This document shows, one piece after another, positions 57,313 to 64,000 of a stretch of 64,000 nt of DNA. The notes beneath the pieces were generated by a model that saw only the letters and a list, made by a program, of their open reading frames with translations, was not told the origin of the DNA and did no database searches. Position 1 is the first letter of the stretch; each line of letters begins with the position of its first letter. Source of the DNA: CAVQRC01 sp963715045 (GTDB lineage: Bacteria > Planctomycetota > Planctomycetia > Pirellulales > Lacipirellulaceae); NCBI GenBank assembly GCA_963715045.1, contig CAVQRC010000004.1, positions 806,001 to 870,000 on the forward strand, given 5' to 3'. Made by a program: the position numbers and the translations under genes.

Positions 57313-58221
57313 TCACGCCCGCAACGACAATTCCCGATCGGCAATGAGTTCAGTACCGACCCCCTGGTTGGTATACACTTCCAATAGCAGCGAATGCCGT
57401 AGCCGCCCGTCGATGATGTGGATCTTGCGGACGCCCCGCTGCAGCGTTTCGAGGCAGGCCTCGACTTTGGGAATCATCCCGTCCTCGATCTGCTGCGACG
57501 CGATCATCGCCCGTGCCTCGTCCGCCGTCAGCGAGTGTACCAGCGAATCCGGGTCGTGCTTGTCACGACGGACACCATTCACGTCGCTCAGGAAAACGAG
57601 CTTCTCGGCGCCGAGGGCCTGCGCTACGGCCATCGCCGCCGTGTCGGCGTTCACATTCAACCGGTGTCCGTCGTCGTCGATGCACAGCGACGGAATGACG
57701 GGCACCTGGCCTGCATAGCAGAGATTCTCGATGGTCATGTGGTCGACTCGCGTCACCGTGCCGACGTGCCCCAAATCATACGGTCTGCCGGTCTCATCGG
57801 TGAGGGTCAGCCGCTCCCCGAACAGGACAATCTCATCCGTGGAATCGTGAATGCTGAGCGTCATCGCCCGCCCGCCGAGTTCTTCGATCCGCTCGGCAAT
57901 CCGCCGATTGACCTCGCCGGCCAGGACCCGCTCCACGATTGCCAGCGTCGCGTCGTCCGTTACCCGCCGCCCATGCACGAACTTCGGCACGCACCCGGCT
58001 TCGTTCATGGCGCGACTGATGGCCGCTCCCCCGCCATGGACAAGCACCGGACGCATTCCCACACTTTCCATGAAGATCACGTCGATCAGCAAGTGGCGGA
58101 GCGCGTCTTCATCCTCCATCAGGCTGCCGCCGAGCTTGATGACGGTGACCCGATCGCGAAACTCGCGGATCCAGCCCATCGCTTCGATCAAGACGTCAGC
58201 TTTCTCAATGGCTTCTTGCAT
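57313..58221 (-). CDS. argB: Acetylglutamate kinase
   Basis: The kinase phosphorylates N-acetylglutamate. It has TVIKLGGSLMEDEDALRHLL, the glycine-rich VLVHGGGAAISRAMNEAG, GLTVTD-like NVNADTAAMAVAQALGAEKLVFLSDVNGV and GMIPKVEACLETLQRGVRKIHIIDGR near the end. The length of 302 residues is normal. It is the first gene of the arg operon. argC and argJ are not in the window. Confidence 0.95.
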   Translation of the reverse strand: MQEAIEKADVLIEAMGWIREFRDRVTVIKLGGSLMEDEDALRHLLIDVIFMESVGMRPVLVHGGGAAISRAMNEAGCVPKFVHGRRVTDDATLAIVERVLAGEVNRRIAERIEELGGRAMTLSIHDSTDEIVLFGERLTLTDETGRPYDLGHVGTVTRVDHMTIENLCYAGQVPVIPSLCIDDDGHRLNVNADTAAMAVAQALGAEKLVFLSDVNGVRRDKHDPDSLVHSLTADEARAMIASQQIEDGMIPKVEACLETLQRGVRKIHIIDGRLRHSLLLEVYTNQGVGTELIADRELSLRA

Positions 58222-58439
58222 GGCACGTGAGCCGGCCCGAGGGTTGATCCGCGAAAAACTCTCCTTTTACCACACTCTGATCCAACCCGGCTACAGGGAC
58301 GCCCCATGGCCGTGCAGCGGGTGCAGGAACGGGCTTGTTGGTGTCGCGGAAGCGGCCCGGGCTTCGAATGACTAAGGACTAAATGACTAGGGAATCCCCA
58401 ATGACGAATTCCCAACAAAGAGTGGCCCGACGACCCATT

Positions 58440-58519
58440 AAAGACCCCTGGGGTCTTTTTGGGGGAATAGGCAATACTGCAACATTGCCTAAACAACCAA
58501 AAATACCCCAGGGGTCTTT
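58440..58519. repeat. 80-bp inverted-repeat element with inner hairpin in the argB-glmU intergenic region
   Basis: The 14-base arms AAAGACCCCTGGGG (58440-58453) and CCCCAGGGGTCTTT (58506-58519) are perfectly inverted. Between them TAGGCAAT (58468-58475) and ATTGCCTA (58484-58491) form a second hairpin. AAAGACCCC-T-GGGGTCTTTTT alone is also a short palindrome. The element lies in a 685-base intergenic region (58222-58906) between divergent genes, so it is not a gene-end terminator. The flanks also hold ATGACTA/ATGACGA-type short motifs and two copies of a GTGCAGGAACGGG-like motif (58318 and 58722). Confidence 0.7.
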
Positions 58520-58808
58520 TCGCAGATCATGACATTGAGAGCTTGAACTGCAGCGGCGTGAAGGGGGTGTCGTACCCACCCCGCCCCGGATGCTTTTCGG
58601 CGCCGCCGCGGAGCTGGGTCCGCGATGAGCCCGCGGGCAAAGCTGACCAACCTCGGTCGAATTTGCTAGGGAACTGCTTCATACGTCCGAACGTCCGCAA
58701 CTGCGTTCCTGCACCCGTGCAGCGAGGGTGCAGGAACGGGGCCGGCCGCTGACGGTTTCCAGCCGAAAGCGGCGGTTCGGTTCGAGCCGGGACACCGCCA
58801 ACGTCAGC

Positions 58809-58838
58809 TTGCGGTCTATTCGGGCGTCGGTCTACATT
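58809..58838 (+). promoter_or_regulatory. Possible promoter for the glmU-like gene
   Basis: A weak TTGCGG at 58809 is followed after 18 bases by TACATT at 58833, about 70 bases before the start. The -35 match is poor (three of six positions), so this is tentative. Confidence 0.3.
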
Positions 58839-58906
58839 GGGCAGTGTCGCCTGACTGACCTCCTGGGGGCCGCCACTCGAACCCTTCGCCGAACCCTTTC
58901 ATTGCC

Positions 58907-59647
58907 ATGCAGTCGCCTTTGGCCGTCGTCCTCGCCGCAGGAAAGGGGACCCGGATGGACTCGCCGCTTCCCAAAGTGCTGGTCCCCGTTCTGGATCGTC
59001 CCATGATCCTTTACGTGCTCGATGCGATCGCAGCTGCGGGAATCGAGCGGGCGGTGGTCGTCGTCGGATACGAAGCCCACGCCGTTCGCGAGGCGCTGGC
59101 CGATCGCAAAGGGATTTCGTTTGCTCTGCAGTCCGAGCAGTTGGGAACGGGCCACGCGGTGATGATGTGCCGCGGGACGCTCGCCGATCACGATGGGGCT
59201 GTCGTGGTGCTGGCCGGCGATTCACCCCTCACGCAGGCTTCCTCTCTGCAAGAGCTGCTGGACGAGTTTCACCGCAGCCGGCCGGCATGCATCGTCGGCA
59301 CGGCATACACCGAGCAGCCTGAGGGCCTGGGCCGCGTGCTCCGCGACGAAGGCGGCCGGTTCCTCGGGATCGTGGAAGAGAAGGACGCGACGGATGCCGA
59401 GCGAGCAATCAACGAAGTCAATATGAGCACCTACGTGTTCGACTGCCAACCGCTGCTCGCCGCCCTGGACCAGCTGACCACCGAGAACGCCCAGGGGGAA
59501 TACTACATCACCGATGTCCCCGGTATCCTGATTGAGTGCGGTGCAGTCGTCGACGCCGTGCCCGCCCTGTTGCCGTGCGAGGCCTTGAGTATCAATACGG
59601 TCGACCAATTGGCCGCCGTTGAGCAGGCCATGAAAGATCTCCCCTGA
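58907..59647 (+). CDS. GlmU-like UDP-N-acetylglucosamine pyrophosphorylase domain protein
   Basis: The protein covers the N-terminal uridylyltransferase domain of GlmU (LAVVLAAGKGTRMDSPLPKVLVPV, EQLGTGHAVMMC, VVLAGDSPLT and GRVLRDEGGRFLGIVEEKDA). It stops at 246 residues without the left-handed beta-helix acetyltransferase domain. It could be a stand-alone sugar nucleotidyltransferase, with the acetyltransferase encoded elsewhere. The ATG at 58907 gives the family's start. Confidence 0.88.
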   Translation: MQSPLAVVLAAGKGTRMDSPLPKVLVPVLDRPMILYVLDAIAAAGIERAVVVVGYEAHAVREALADRKGISFALQSEQLGTGHAVMMCRGTLADHDGAVVVLAGDSPLTQASSLQELLDEFHRSRPACIVGTAYTEQPEGLGRVLRDEGGRFLGIVEEKDATDAERAINEVNMSTYVFDCQPLLAALDQLTTENAQGEYYITDVPGILIECGAVVDAVPALLPCEALSINTVDQLAAVEQAMKDLP

Positions 59648-59688
59648 CCACTCGAATTGGCGAAATCTGACGCGAATCGGGAAATCCT

Positions 59689-59725
59689 GCCTGAGCCCCG
59701 ATCCCTGAGCCCTCATCCCTGAACA
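59689..59725. repeat. CCTGA-rich short repeat upstream of prs
   Basis: Degenerate copies of CCTGAGCCCCGATCC and CCTGAGCCCTCATCCC fill most of the gap between the glmU-like gene and prs. It is the same style as the runs at 53152 and 60688. Confidence 0.45.
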
Positions 59726-59742
59726 CCGATCGCGCTGCTGCA

Positions 59743-60687
59743 ATGATCGATTTGAAGATCTTTTCGGGGACGGCCAACCAGGCCCTTGCCACACGAATCA
59801 CCGAATACCTCGGTGTTCCGCTGGGGGACATCGATCTTGGTGAATTCCCGGATGGAGAGATCTCCTGCAAGATCACTGAAGACGTTCGCGGTCGCGACGT
59901 GTTCCTGGTGCAACCGACCTGTCCGCCCGTCAACAACAACTTGATGCAGCTGCTGATCATGATCGACAGCTGCAAGCGGGCCAGTGCCGAGCGGATCACG
60001 ACCGTGCTGCCCTACTTCGGATACGCCCGCCAGGACCGCAAAGACGAGGGCCGCGTTCCGATTACGGCCAAGCTCGTGGCCAACCTGATTACCCGCGCCG
60101 GCGCTGATCGAGTGCTAACCATGGACTTGCACGCCGCGCAGATTCAGGGTTTTTTCGACGTCCCCGTCGATCATCTCTATGCGGCCCCCGTACTCAACGA
60201 GCATTTTCTCGGGCTGAAACTGCCCGCGGATGATGTTGTGATCGTGAGCCCTGATGAGGGGAGTATCAAGCGGGCGATGGGACACGCCAAACGCATTGGA
60301 GGGTCCCTGGCGATCATCGACAAGCGACGGGTTTCTCCAGAGCGGACTGAGCAGGGGAACATTATTGGCGAACCGGTTGCCGGAAAAATCACGATCATGT
60401 TCGACGACATGATCAGTACGGCCGGTTCGATCTGTGGCGCTGCGCGGGTCCTCCACGAGCAGGGCGCCCGCGAAATCCACGTCGCCACGACCCACGCGGT
60501 GCTGTGTGGTCCGGCCGTGGAACGACTCGAAAAGGCCGGCCTCGCCAGTCTGGTCTGTACCGACTCCATCCCGCTCACCGGTGACCAATTGGTCCCCAAC
60601 ACGGTCGTACTCTCGGTCGCTCCGCTGCTCGGCGAGGCCATCAAGCGAATTCATCGGAACGAGTCGGTCAGTCGGCTGTTCCGGTAG
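59743..60687 (+). CDS. prs: Ribose-phosphate pyrophosphokinase
   Basis: It makes PRPP from ribose-5-phosphate and ATP. Motifs are MIDLKIFSGTANQALATRI, EFPDGEISCKITEDVRGRDVFLVQPTCPPVNNNLMQLLIMIDSCKRASAERIT, YARQDRKDEGRVPITAKLVANLI, DLHAAQIQGFFDVPVDHL and the PRPP loop IMFDDMISTAGSI. The length of 314 residues is normal. Both pathways that it feeds (purine and histidine) lie outside the window. Confidence 0.97.
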   Translation: MIDLKIFSGTANQALATRITEYLGVPLGDIDLGEFPDGEISCKITEDVRGRDVFLVQPTCPPVNNNLMQLLIMIDSCKRASAERITTVLPYFGYARQDRKDEGRVPITAKLVANLITRAGADRVLTMDLHAAQIQGFFDVPVDHLYAAPVLNEHFLGLKLPADDVVIVSPDEGSIKRAMGHAKRIGGSLAIIDKRRVSPERTEQGNIIGEPVAGKITIMFDDMISTAGSICGAARVLHEQGAREIHVATTHAVLCGPAVERLEKAGLASLVCTDSIPLTGDQLVPNTVVLSVAPLLGEAIKRIHRNESVSRLFR

Positions 60688-60830
60688 GGCTCAGGGCGTC
60701 AGGGCTCAGGGGTCAGGACAGTCGAGCAAGGAGTAAGTGTGTCTGTCTTGCCCTGTTTGCCAGGTCGGAACCTCCAGCCTCCAGCCTCCAGCCTCCAGCC
60801 TGCGACCTCCAGCCTCCAGCCTGCCAGTCC
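60688..60830. repeat. CCTCCAG heptamer repeat and inverted CCTGA-type run after prs
   Basis: From 60688 to 60720 there is GGGCTCAGGG-type sequence, the reverse complement of the CCTGA runs elsewhere. From about 60771 to 60830 the heptamer CCTCCAG is repeated about seven times with small interruptions. It is low complexity and non-coding. No gene is visible in the remaining gap up to 60961. Confidence 0.6.
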
Positions 60831-60961
60831 CCTTGCAAAACATGGCGATTCCACCACAATGAGGGATTCTTGGCGGCAAAGAGCGATCTCATCGCGGCGA
60901 TTCTGGGCAGCGACATCATCGGGTTCGCGGCCGAACTGCAGCGATTTAAAAGGGTTACGTC

Positions 60962-61588
60962 ATGTCTGAAGTCCTCAAGATTGTTCCCCGGAGCGATCTC
61001 GGTAAACGTAATACGCGGCGGCTCCGCAATTCGGGGCACCTCCCGGCCATTCTCTATGGCAAGGGCAAAGACGCCCGCAGCGTCTCGATCCCGGCCGATC
61101 AGATGGCGGCCACTCTCCGCCACGGCTCGAAACTCGTGGAACTCGACGGTTGTGAGACAGGGCGGGCCCTGATTCAAGACATGCAATGGGATACCTTCAG
61201 CACGCATGTGCTCCACGTCGACCTGCTCCGCGTGGATGCGGATGAACGCGTGACGCTCACGGTCCCGGTCGAGCTTCGCGGCACCGCGCCGGGGGAGCGG
61301 GAAGGAGGTGTCCTCGAACAACTGCTTCACGAGATCGAAATTGAAGCCTCCGTGCAGTCGATCATTGATCGGCTGGATGTGAACATCAATACGCTGAATG
61401 TCAACGAGTCGATCACGGTCGCGGACATTGACGAGATCCCCGGCGTCAAGCTGCTGGCGGCCGATACCGAGCCGATCGTGCAGTGCATGGTTCCACTCGA
61501 ACAACCGGAAGAGGAAGAGCCGGGCCTGTCCGGGATCGAACCGGAGGTGATCGGCAAGAAGGACGAAGACGAAGATTCGGACAATTGA
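60962..61588 (+). CDS. rplY: 50S ribosomal protein L25/general stress protein Ctc
   Basis: The N-terminal domain binds 5S rRNA (VVPRSDLGKRNTRRLRNSGHLPAILYGKGKDARSVSI). The C-terminal beta domain of the long Ctc type follows (LRGTAPGEREGGVLEQLLHEIEIEAS). It ends with an acidic tail. The 208-residue length matches the long form. It is followed by pth, the usual neighbour in many bacteria. Confidence 0.95.
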   Translation: MSEVLKIVPRSDLGKRNTRRLRNSGHLPAILYGKGKDARSVSIPADQMAATLRHGSKLVELDGCETGRALIQDMQWDTFSTHVLHVDLLRVDADERVTLTVPVELRGTAPGEREGGVLEQLLHEIEIEASVQSIIDRLDVNINTLNVNESITVADIDEIPGVKLLAADTEPIVQCMVPLEQPEEEEPGLSGIEPEVIGKKDEDEDSDN

Positions 61589-61763
61589 AACGGGTTGGGG
61601 ACTGGGACCGGGCAGTCAGCCTGGGCGGCAACGAGATTGGATCACCAACGAAACTGGATCGCCAACGAGACGGGGCAGGACCTGGTGGCAAGCGTACCCC
61701 GTGGAGTCCTGATCCTGCACGGCATGCGTCGTGAGCAGGTGCGGCGGAAACGGCGGGATCCTG

Positions 61764-62348
61764 ATGAAGTTGCTTGTCGGCCTTGGAAACCCGGGACGTC
61801 AGTATGAAGCGACCCGTCATAACGTGGGCTTCGGCGTGTTGGACTCGTTGGCCGCGAGGAGCGGAGTTAACGAAACCAGAAGAACCAAGTTTCGCAGCGA
61901 GATCGTCCAAACGCAGCTGGCAGGAGAATCGCTTCTGTTGATGTGGCCTCAGACCTATATGAACCTCAGCGGGGCGGCTGTGGGGGATGCGGTCGACTTT
62001 TACAAGATTCCACCGGAGGACGTGCTCGTCGTTTGTGACGATTTCAACCTGAAGCTGGCCCAGATTCGGATTCGCCGCGGTGGATCCGCGGGGGGGCAAC
62101 GAGGGCTGGAAGATATCCTCCGGCGTTTGAATACCAATAGCGTGCCCCGGCTTCGGCTGGGGGTGGGGCCCCTCCCACCCGGTTGGAATGCGGCCAACTA
62201 TGTGCTGGGAAGGTTCACCGCCGAAGAACTCGAAGAAGTTCGTGAAGCGATCGTCAGAGCGGCCGATGCGGCTGCCTGCTGGGTCCGTGAGGGCATCACC
62301 GCCTGTATGAACCAATTCAACCATCAACCGCAGACAGGAGAGAATTGA
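61764..62348 (+). CDS. pth: Peptidyl-tRNA hydrolase
   Basis: It releases peptidyl-tRNA stalled in translation. MKLLVGLGNPGRQYEATRHNVGFGVLD contains the catalytic His. WPQTYMNLSG and LVVCDDFNLKLAQIRIRRGGSAGGQRGLEDIL are the other conserved blocks. The start ATG 61764 is preferred over 61731, which adds non-family residues. It overlaps the next gene by four bases. Confidence 0.96.
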   Translation: MKLLVGLGNPGRQYEATRHNVGFGVLDSLAARSGVNETRRTKFRSEIVQTQLAGESLLLMWPQTYMNLSGAAVGDAVDFYKIPPEDVLVVCDDFNLKLAQIRIRRGGSAGGQRGLEDILRRLNTNSVPRLRLGVGPLPPGWNAANYVLGRFTAEELEEVREAIVRAADAAACWVREGITACMNQFNHQPQTGEN

Positions 62349-62782
62349 GTTTGTCCGATACAGTCTACGAAGGCATGTTTATCCTCGACGCGGGGCGGTA
62401 CGCCCGAGACCCCGCCGCGGCCGCCAAACAGGTTGAAACCCTCCTGGCCGAGCAGGACGCCGAAGTCCTGGTCAGCCGACTGTGGGAGGAACGACGGCTG
62501 GCGTATCCCATCAACGGTCAACGCAAAGGGGTCTACTGGCTGACTTATTTCAAGCTCCCCCCAGACAACGTCAAGCAGCTCAATCGCCAGACGGAAATTA
62601 ACGACACCGTGCTGCGACACCTCGTGCTTCGCCTGCACCCCCAACTCGCAGACGCGATCGTGGCCCACGCCCTGGACTTGGCCACCGATTCCAACCCTCC
62701 CGAGGACGAGCCAGCTGCTGGCAAGGGCGAGCCCCCCGCCGAGCAAGCCGTTCCGGCGGTGACTGCCGGAGAAACGTCCTGA
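62345..62782 (+). CDS. rpsF: 30S ribosomal protein S6
   Basis: The S6 body is visible: YEGMFILDAGRYARDPAAAAKQVETLLAEQDAEVLVSRLWEERRLAYPINGQRKGVYWLTYFKLPPDNVKQLNRQTEINDTVLRHLVLRL. A polar C-terminal tail follows. The start is a TTG (62345, or 62351) overlapping the pth stop. Translational coupling with pth is likely. Confidence 0.93.
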   Translation: MSLSDTVYEGMFILDAGRYARDPAAAAKQVETLLAEQDAEVLVSRLWEERRLAYPINGQRKGVYWLTYFKLPPDNVKQLNRQTEINDTVLRHLVLRLHPQLADAIVAHALDLATDSNPPEDEPAAGKGEPPAEQAVPAVTAGETS

Positions 62783-62950
62783 GTCGCCTGTCGGATGATG
62801 GCCGCCGGTGCTCCCCCGCGGGCGCCGCGACCCGCAGCCCGGGGACTGGTTGCCGGTGAGAAGCTCCTTTGATAGACTTCTCTGCGATACGTTTGTTCAG
62901 TTGTGTCCTACGCCCCCCCACCGGGGCCGGCACCGTCACAGGAGGTAGTC

Positions 62951-63406
62951 ATGGCGAGCTTCAATCGAGTCATCCTGATGGGAAACCTGACCGCCGACCC
63001 CGAACTTCGCTACATTCCCAGTGGGACTGCGGTCGCGGAGATCCGGCTGGCGGTCAACGACCGCGTTAAACGAAATGGGGAGTGGGTCGACGAGGCGACG
63101 TATGTCGACGTGACCTTGTGGGGACGCACCGCCGAGGTCGCCAACGAATACCTCAGCAAGGGCTCCCCGATTCTGATTGAAGGTCGACTCAAGCTGGATA
63201 TGTGGGAGAAAGAGGGGCAGAAGCGATCCAAGCTCCGCGTGATCGGAGAGCGAATGCAAATGATGCCCAAGGCCGGCAGCGCCGGCGGTGGTGGTGGAGG
63301 AGGGGGTGGTTTCAGCGACCGCAACGCGTCGCAGTCCGCTGACGAATCCTTCTCGGCCGCCCCCGCAACGGCGGGCGATAGTCCCCGTGACGAAATCCCG
63401 TTTTAG
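62951..63406 (+). CDS. ssb: Single-stranded DNA-binding protein
   Basis: The OB-fold core MASFNRVILMGNLTADPELRYIPSGTAVAEIRLAVNDRVKRNGEWVDEATYVDVTLWGRTAEVANEYLSKGSPILIEGRL is clear. The Gly-rich linker and the acidic tail ending DEIPF are the SSB tail that binds partner proteins. An AGGAGG ribosome binding site precedes ATG 62951. The longer frame to 62903 is discounted. Confidence 0.97.
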   Translation: MASFNRVILMGNLTADPELRYIPSGTAVAEIRLAVNDRVKRNGEWVDEATYVDVTLWGRTAEVANEYLSKGSPILIEGRLKLDMWEKEGQKRSKLRVIGERMQMMPKAGSAGGGGGGGGGFSDRNASQSADESFSAAPATAGDSPRDEIPF

Positions 63407-63551
63407 AACGGGGCCGATGTTCGCGAGCCAGCCCGAATGGCCGTCGGGCTCCTGATCAAGACGGCCCCTGATTGCCCGGCAACCTCTCACCCTCCGCCAA
63501 ATTACAACGGACTCTTACGTTCACACACTTGCCTATATCGGTAGTACCGTC

Positions 63552-64000
63552 ATGCCCTCCAAGACTCCTTCCCAGCCAGCCAGAAAACGAAAGCCCAATT
63601 TCAAGCGACTGCCCAGAGGGCCGCAAGGTGGAATCGAACTTCTGCTGATCCACTCCGTGGAGTATCTCGGCAAGCAGGGTGAGGTCGTCGAGGTCAAGCC
63701 GGGCTACGCCTACAACTACCTGCTCCCTCAGGGACTGGCCACGTTTGCCACCGAGCATCACAAGCGGATGGTCGAGAAACATCGCGCTCGGCTGGAAGCG
63801 ATTGAGCGTGGCAAGGTTGCCAAGCTCAAGAGCTTTGCCGAACAGCTGGCCAAGCAGAGCGTTACGATCGAGGCCAATGCGACCGAGGAAGGCCACCTCT
63901 ACGGGAGCGTCGGCGCGCCCGAAATCTCCGCCGCTCTGAAGAAGAACGAGGTCTCGATCGCCCCCGAGCAAATCAAGCTCGAAGGACCCCTCAAAGAGCT
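63552..64000 (+). CDS. rplI: 50S ribosomal protein L9 (3' end beyond window)
   Basis: The N-terminal domain is GGIELLLIHSVEYLGKQGEVVEVKPGYAYNYLLPQGLATFAT, then the connecting helix HHKRMVEKHRARLEAIERGKVAKLKSFAEQLAKQSVTIEA. The protein has a basic extension before the usual start (MPSKTPSQPARKRKPNFKRLPRGPQ). The frame runs off the window end. rpsR, often between ssb and rplI, is not found here. Confidence 0.93.
   Translation, partial: MPSKTPSQPARKRKPNFKRLPRGPQGGIELLLIHSVEYLGKQGEVVEVKPGYAYNYLLPQGLATFATEHHKRMVEKHRARLEAIERGKVAKLKSFAEQLAKQSVTIEANATEEGHLYGSVGAPEISAALKKNEVSIAPEQIKLEGPLKE

Noticed and set aside
58440..58465. Rho-independent terminator
   Set aside because: The stem plus T-run fits by sequence, but the flanking genes are divergent, so no transcript is expected to end there. 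It is better explained as part of an inverted-repeat element.
58755..58800. tRNA-like GGTTCGAGCC segment
   Set aside because: No acceptor stem, anticodon arm or CCA-compatible end can be built around it.

Overview
The window looks like a chromosomal segment of a GC-rich planctomycete (Planctomycetota). The evidence is lineage-typical gene content: three DUF1559 proteins with a prepilin-type N-terminus, small lipoproteins between them, a MoxR/DUF58/BatA-like VWA cluster, large proteins with an NHL-repeat neighbour, and a pseudopilin operon with an unusually large GspK/PilX-like protein. I recognise no phage, plasmid or CRISPR locus, and I found no rRNA or tRNA gene.

Layout. 0-5 kb: the 3' part of a Ser/Thr kinase with a degenerate receiver domain, a DUF1559 protein, rpiB, and a fused Sua5/YrdC-low-molecular-weight phosphatase. 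4.7-12.8 kb: a same-strand cluster of an NHL-repeat lipoprotein, a 1020-aa VWA membrane protein, MoxR ATPase, DUF58 protein and BatA-like VWA protein. 13-21 kb: methyltransferase, secreted alpha/beta hydrolase, Cys-rich lipoprotein, transglutaminase-like protein, a thioredoxin-like gene interrupted by TGA exactly at the first active-site cysteine, RNase PH, and a DUF1559-lipoprotein-lipoprotein-DUF1559 block. 22-26 kb: the housekeeping operon ffh-rpsP-trmD-rplS-yraN. 26-35.6 kb: AAA ATPase, class IV aminotransferase, metallophosphoesterase, PAS-GAF-receiver regulator, ThuA-like protein, a beta-barrel candidate and two unrecognised membrane-anchored proteins. 35.8-53 kb: a type II secretion/type IV pilus-like operon (two GspE/PilB ATPases, PilT, GspF, four pseudopilins and a giant GspK-like protein). 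53-64 kb: an MFS transporter, a 4 x 138-bp tandem repeat, argF-argD-argB, a GlmU-like uridylyltransferase, prs, rplY (ctc), pth, rpsF, ssb and the start of rplI.

Two observations stand out. First, the thioredoxin-like gene at 16870-17373 reads W-A-T-W-TGA-T-A-C, with an intact frame on both sides and a hairpin immediately after the TGA. It is a good candidate for a UxxC selenoprotein. Second, the secretion operon contains roughly a dozen or more single-base frame changes between about 39.4 and 49.8 kb, with the coding signal kept on both sides of each, while the genes before and after are intact. This looks like local sequence error or very recent inactivation rather than old decay.

Starts were moved inward from the longest open frame wherever a ribosome binding site, signal peptide or family N-terminus supported it. 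All functional assignments come from motif recognition by eye; no database search was run.
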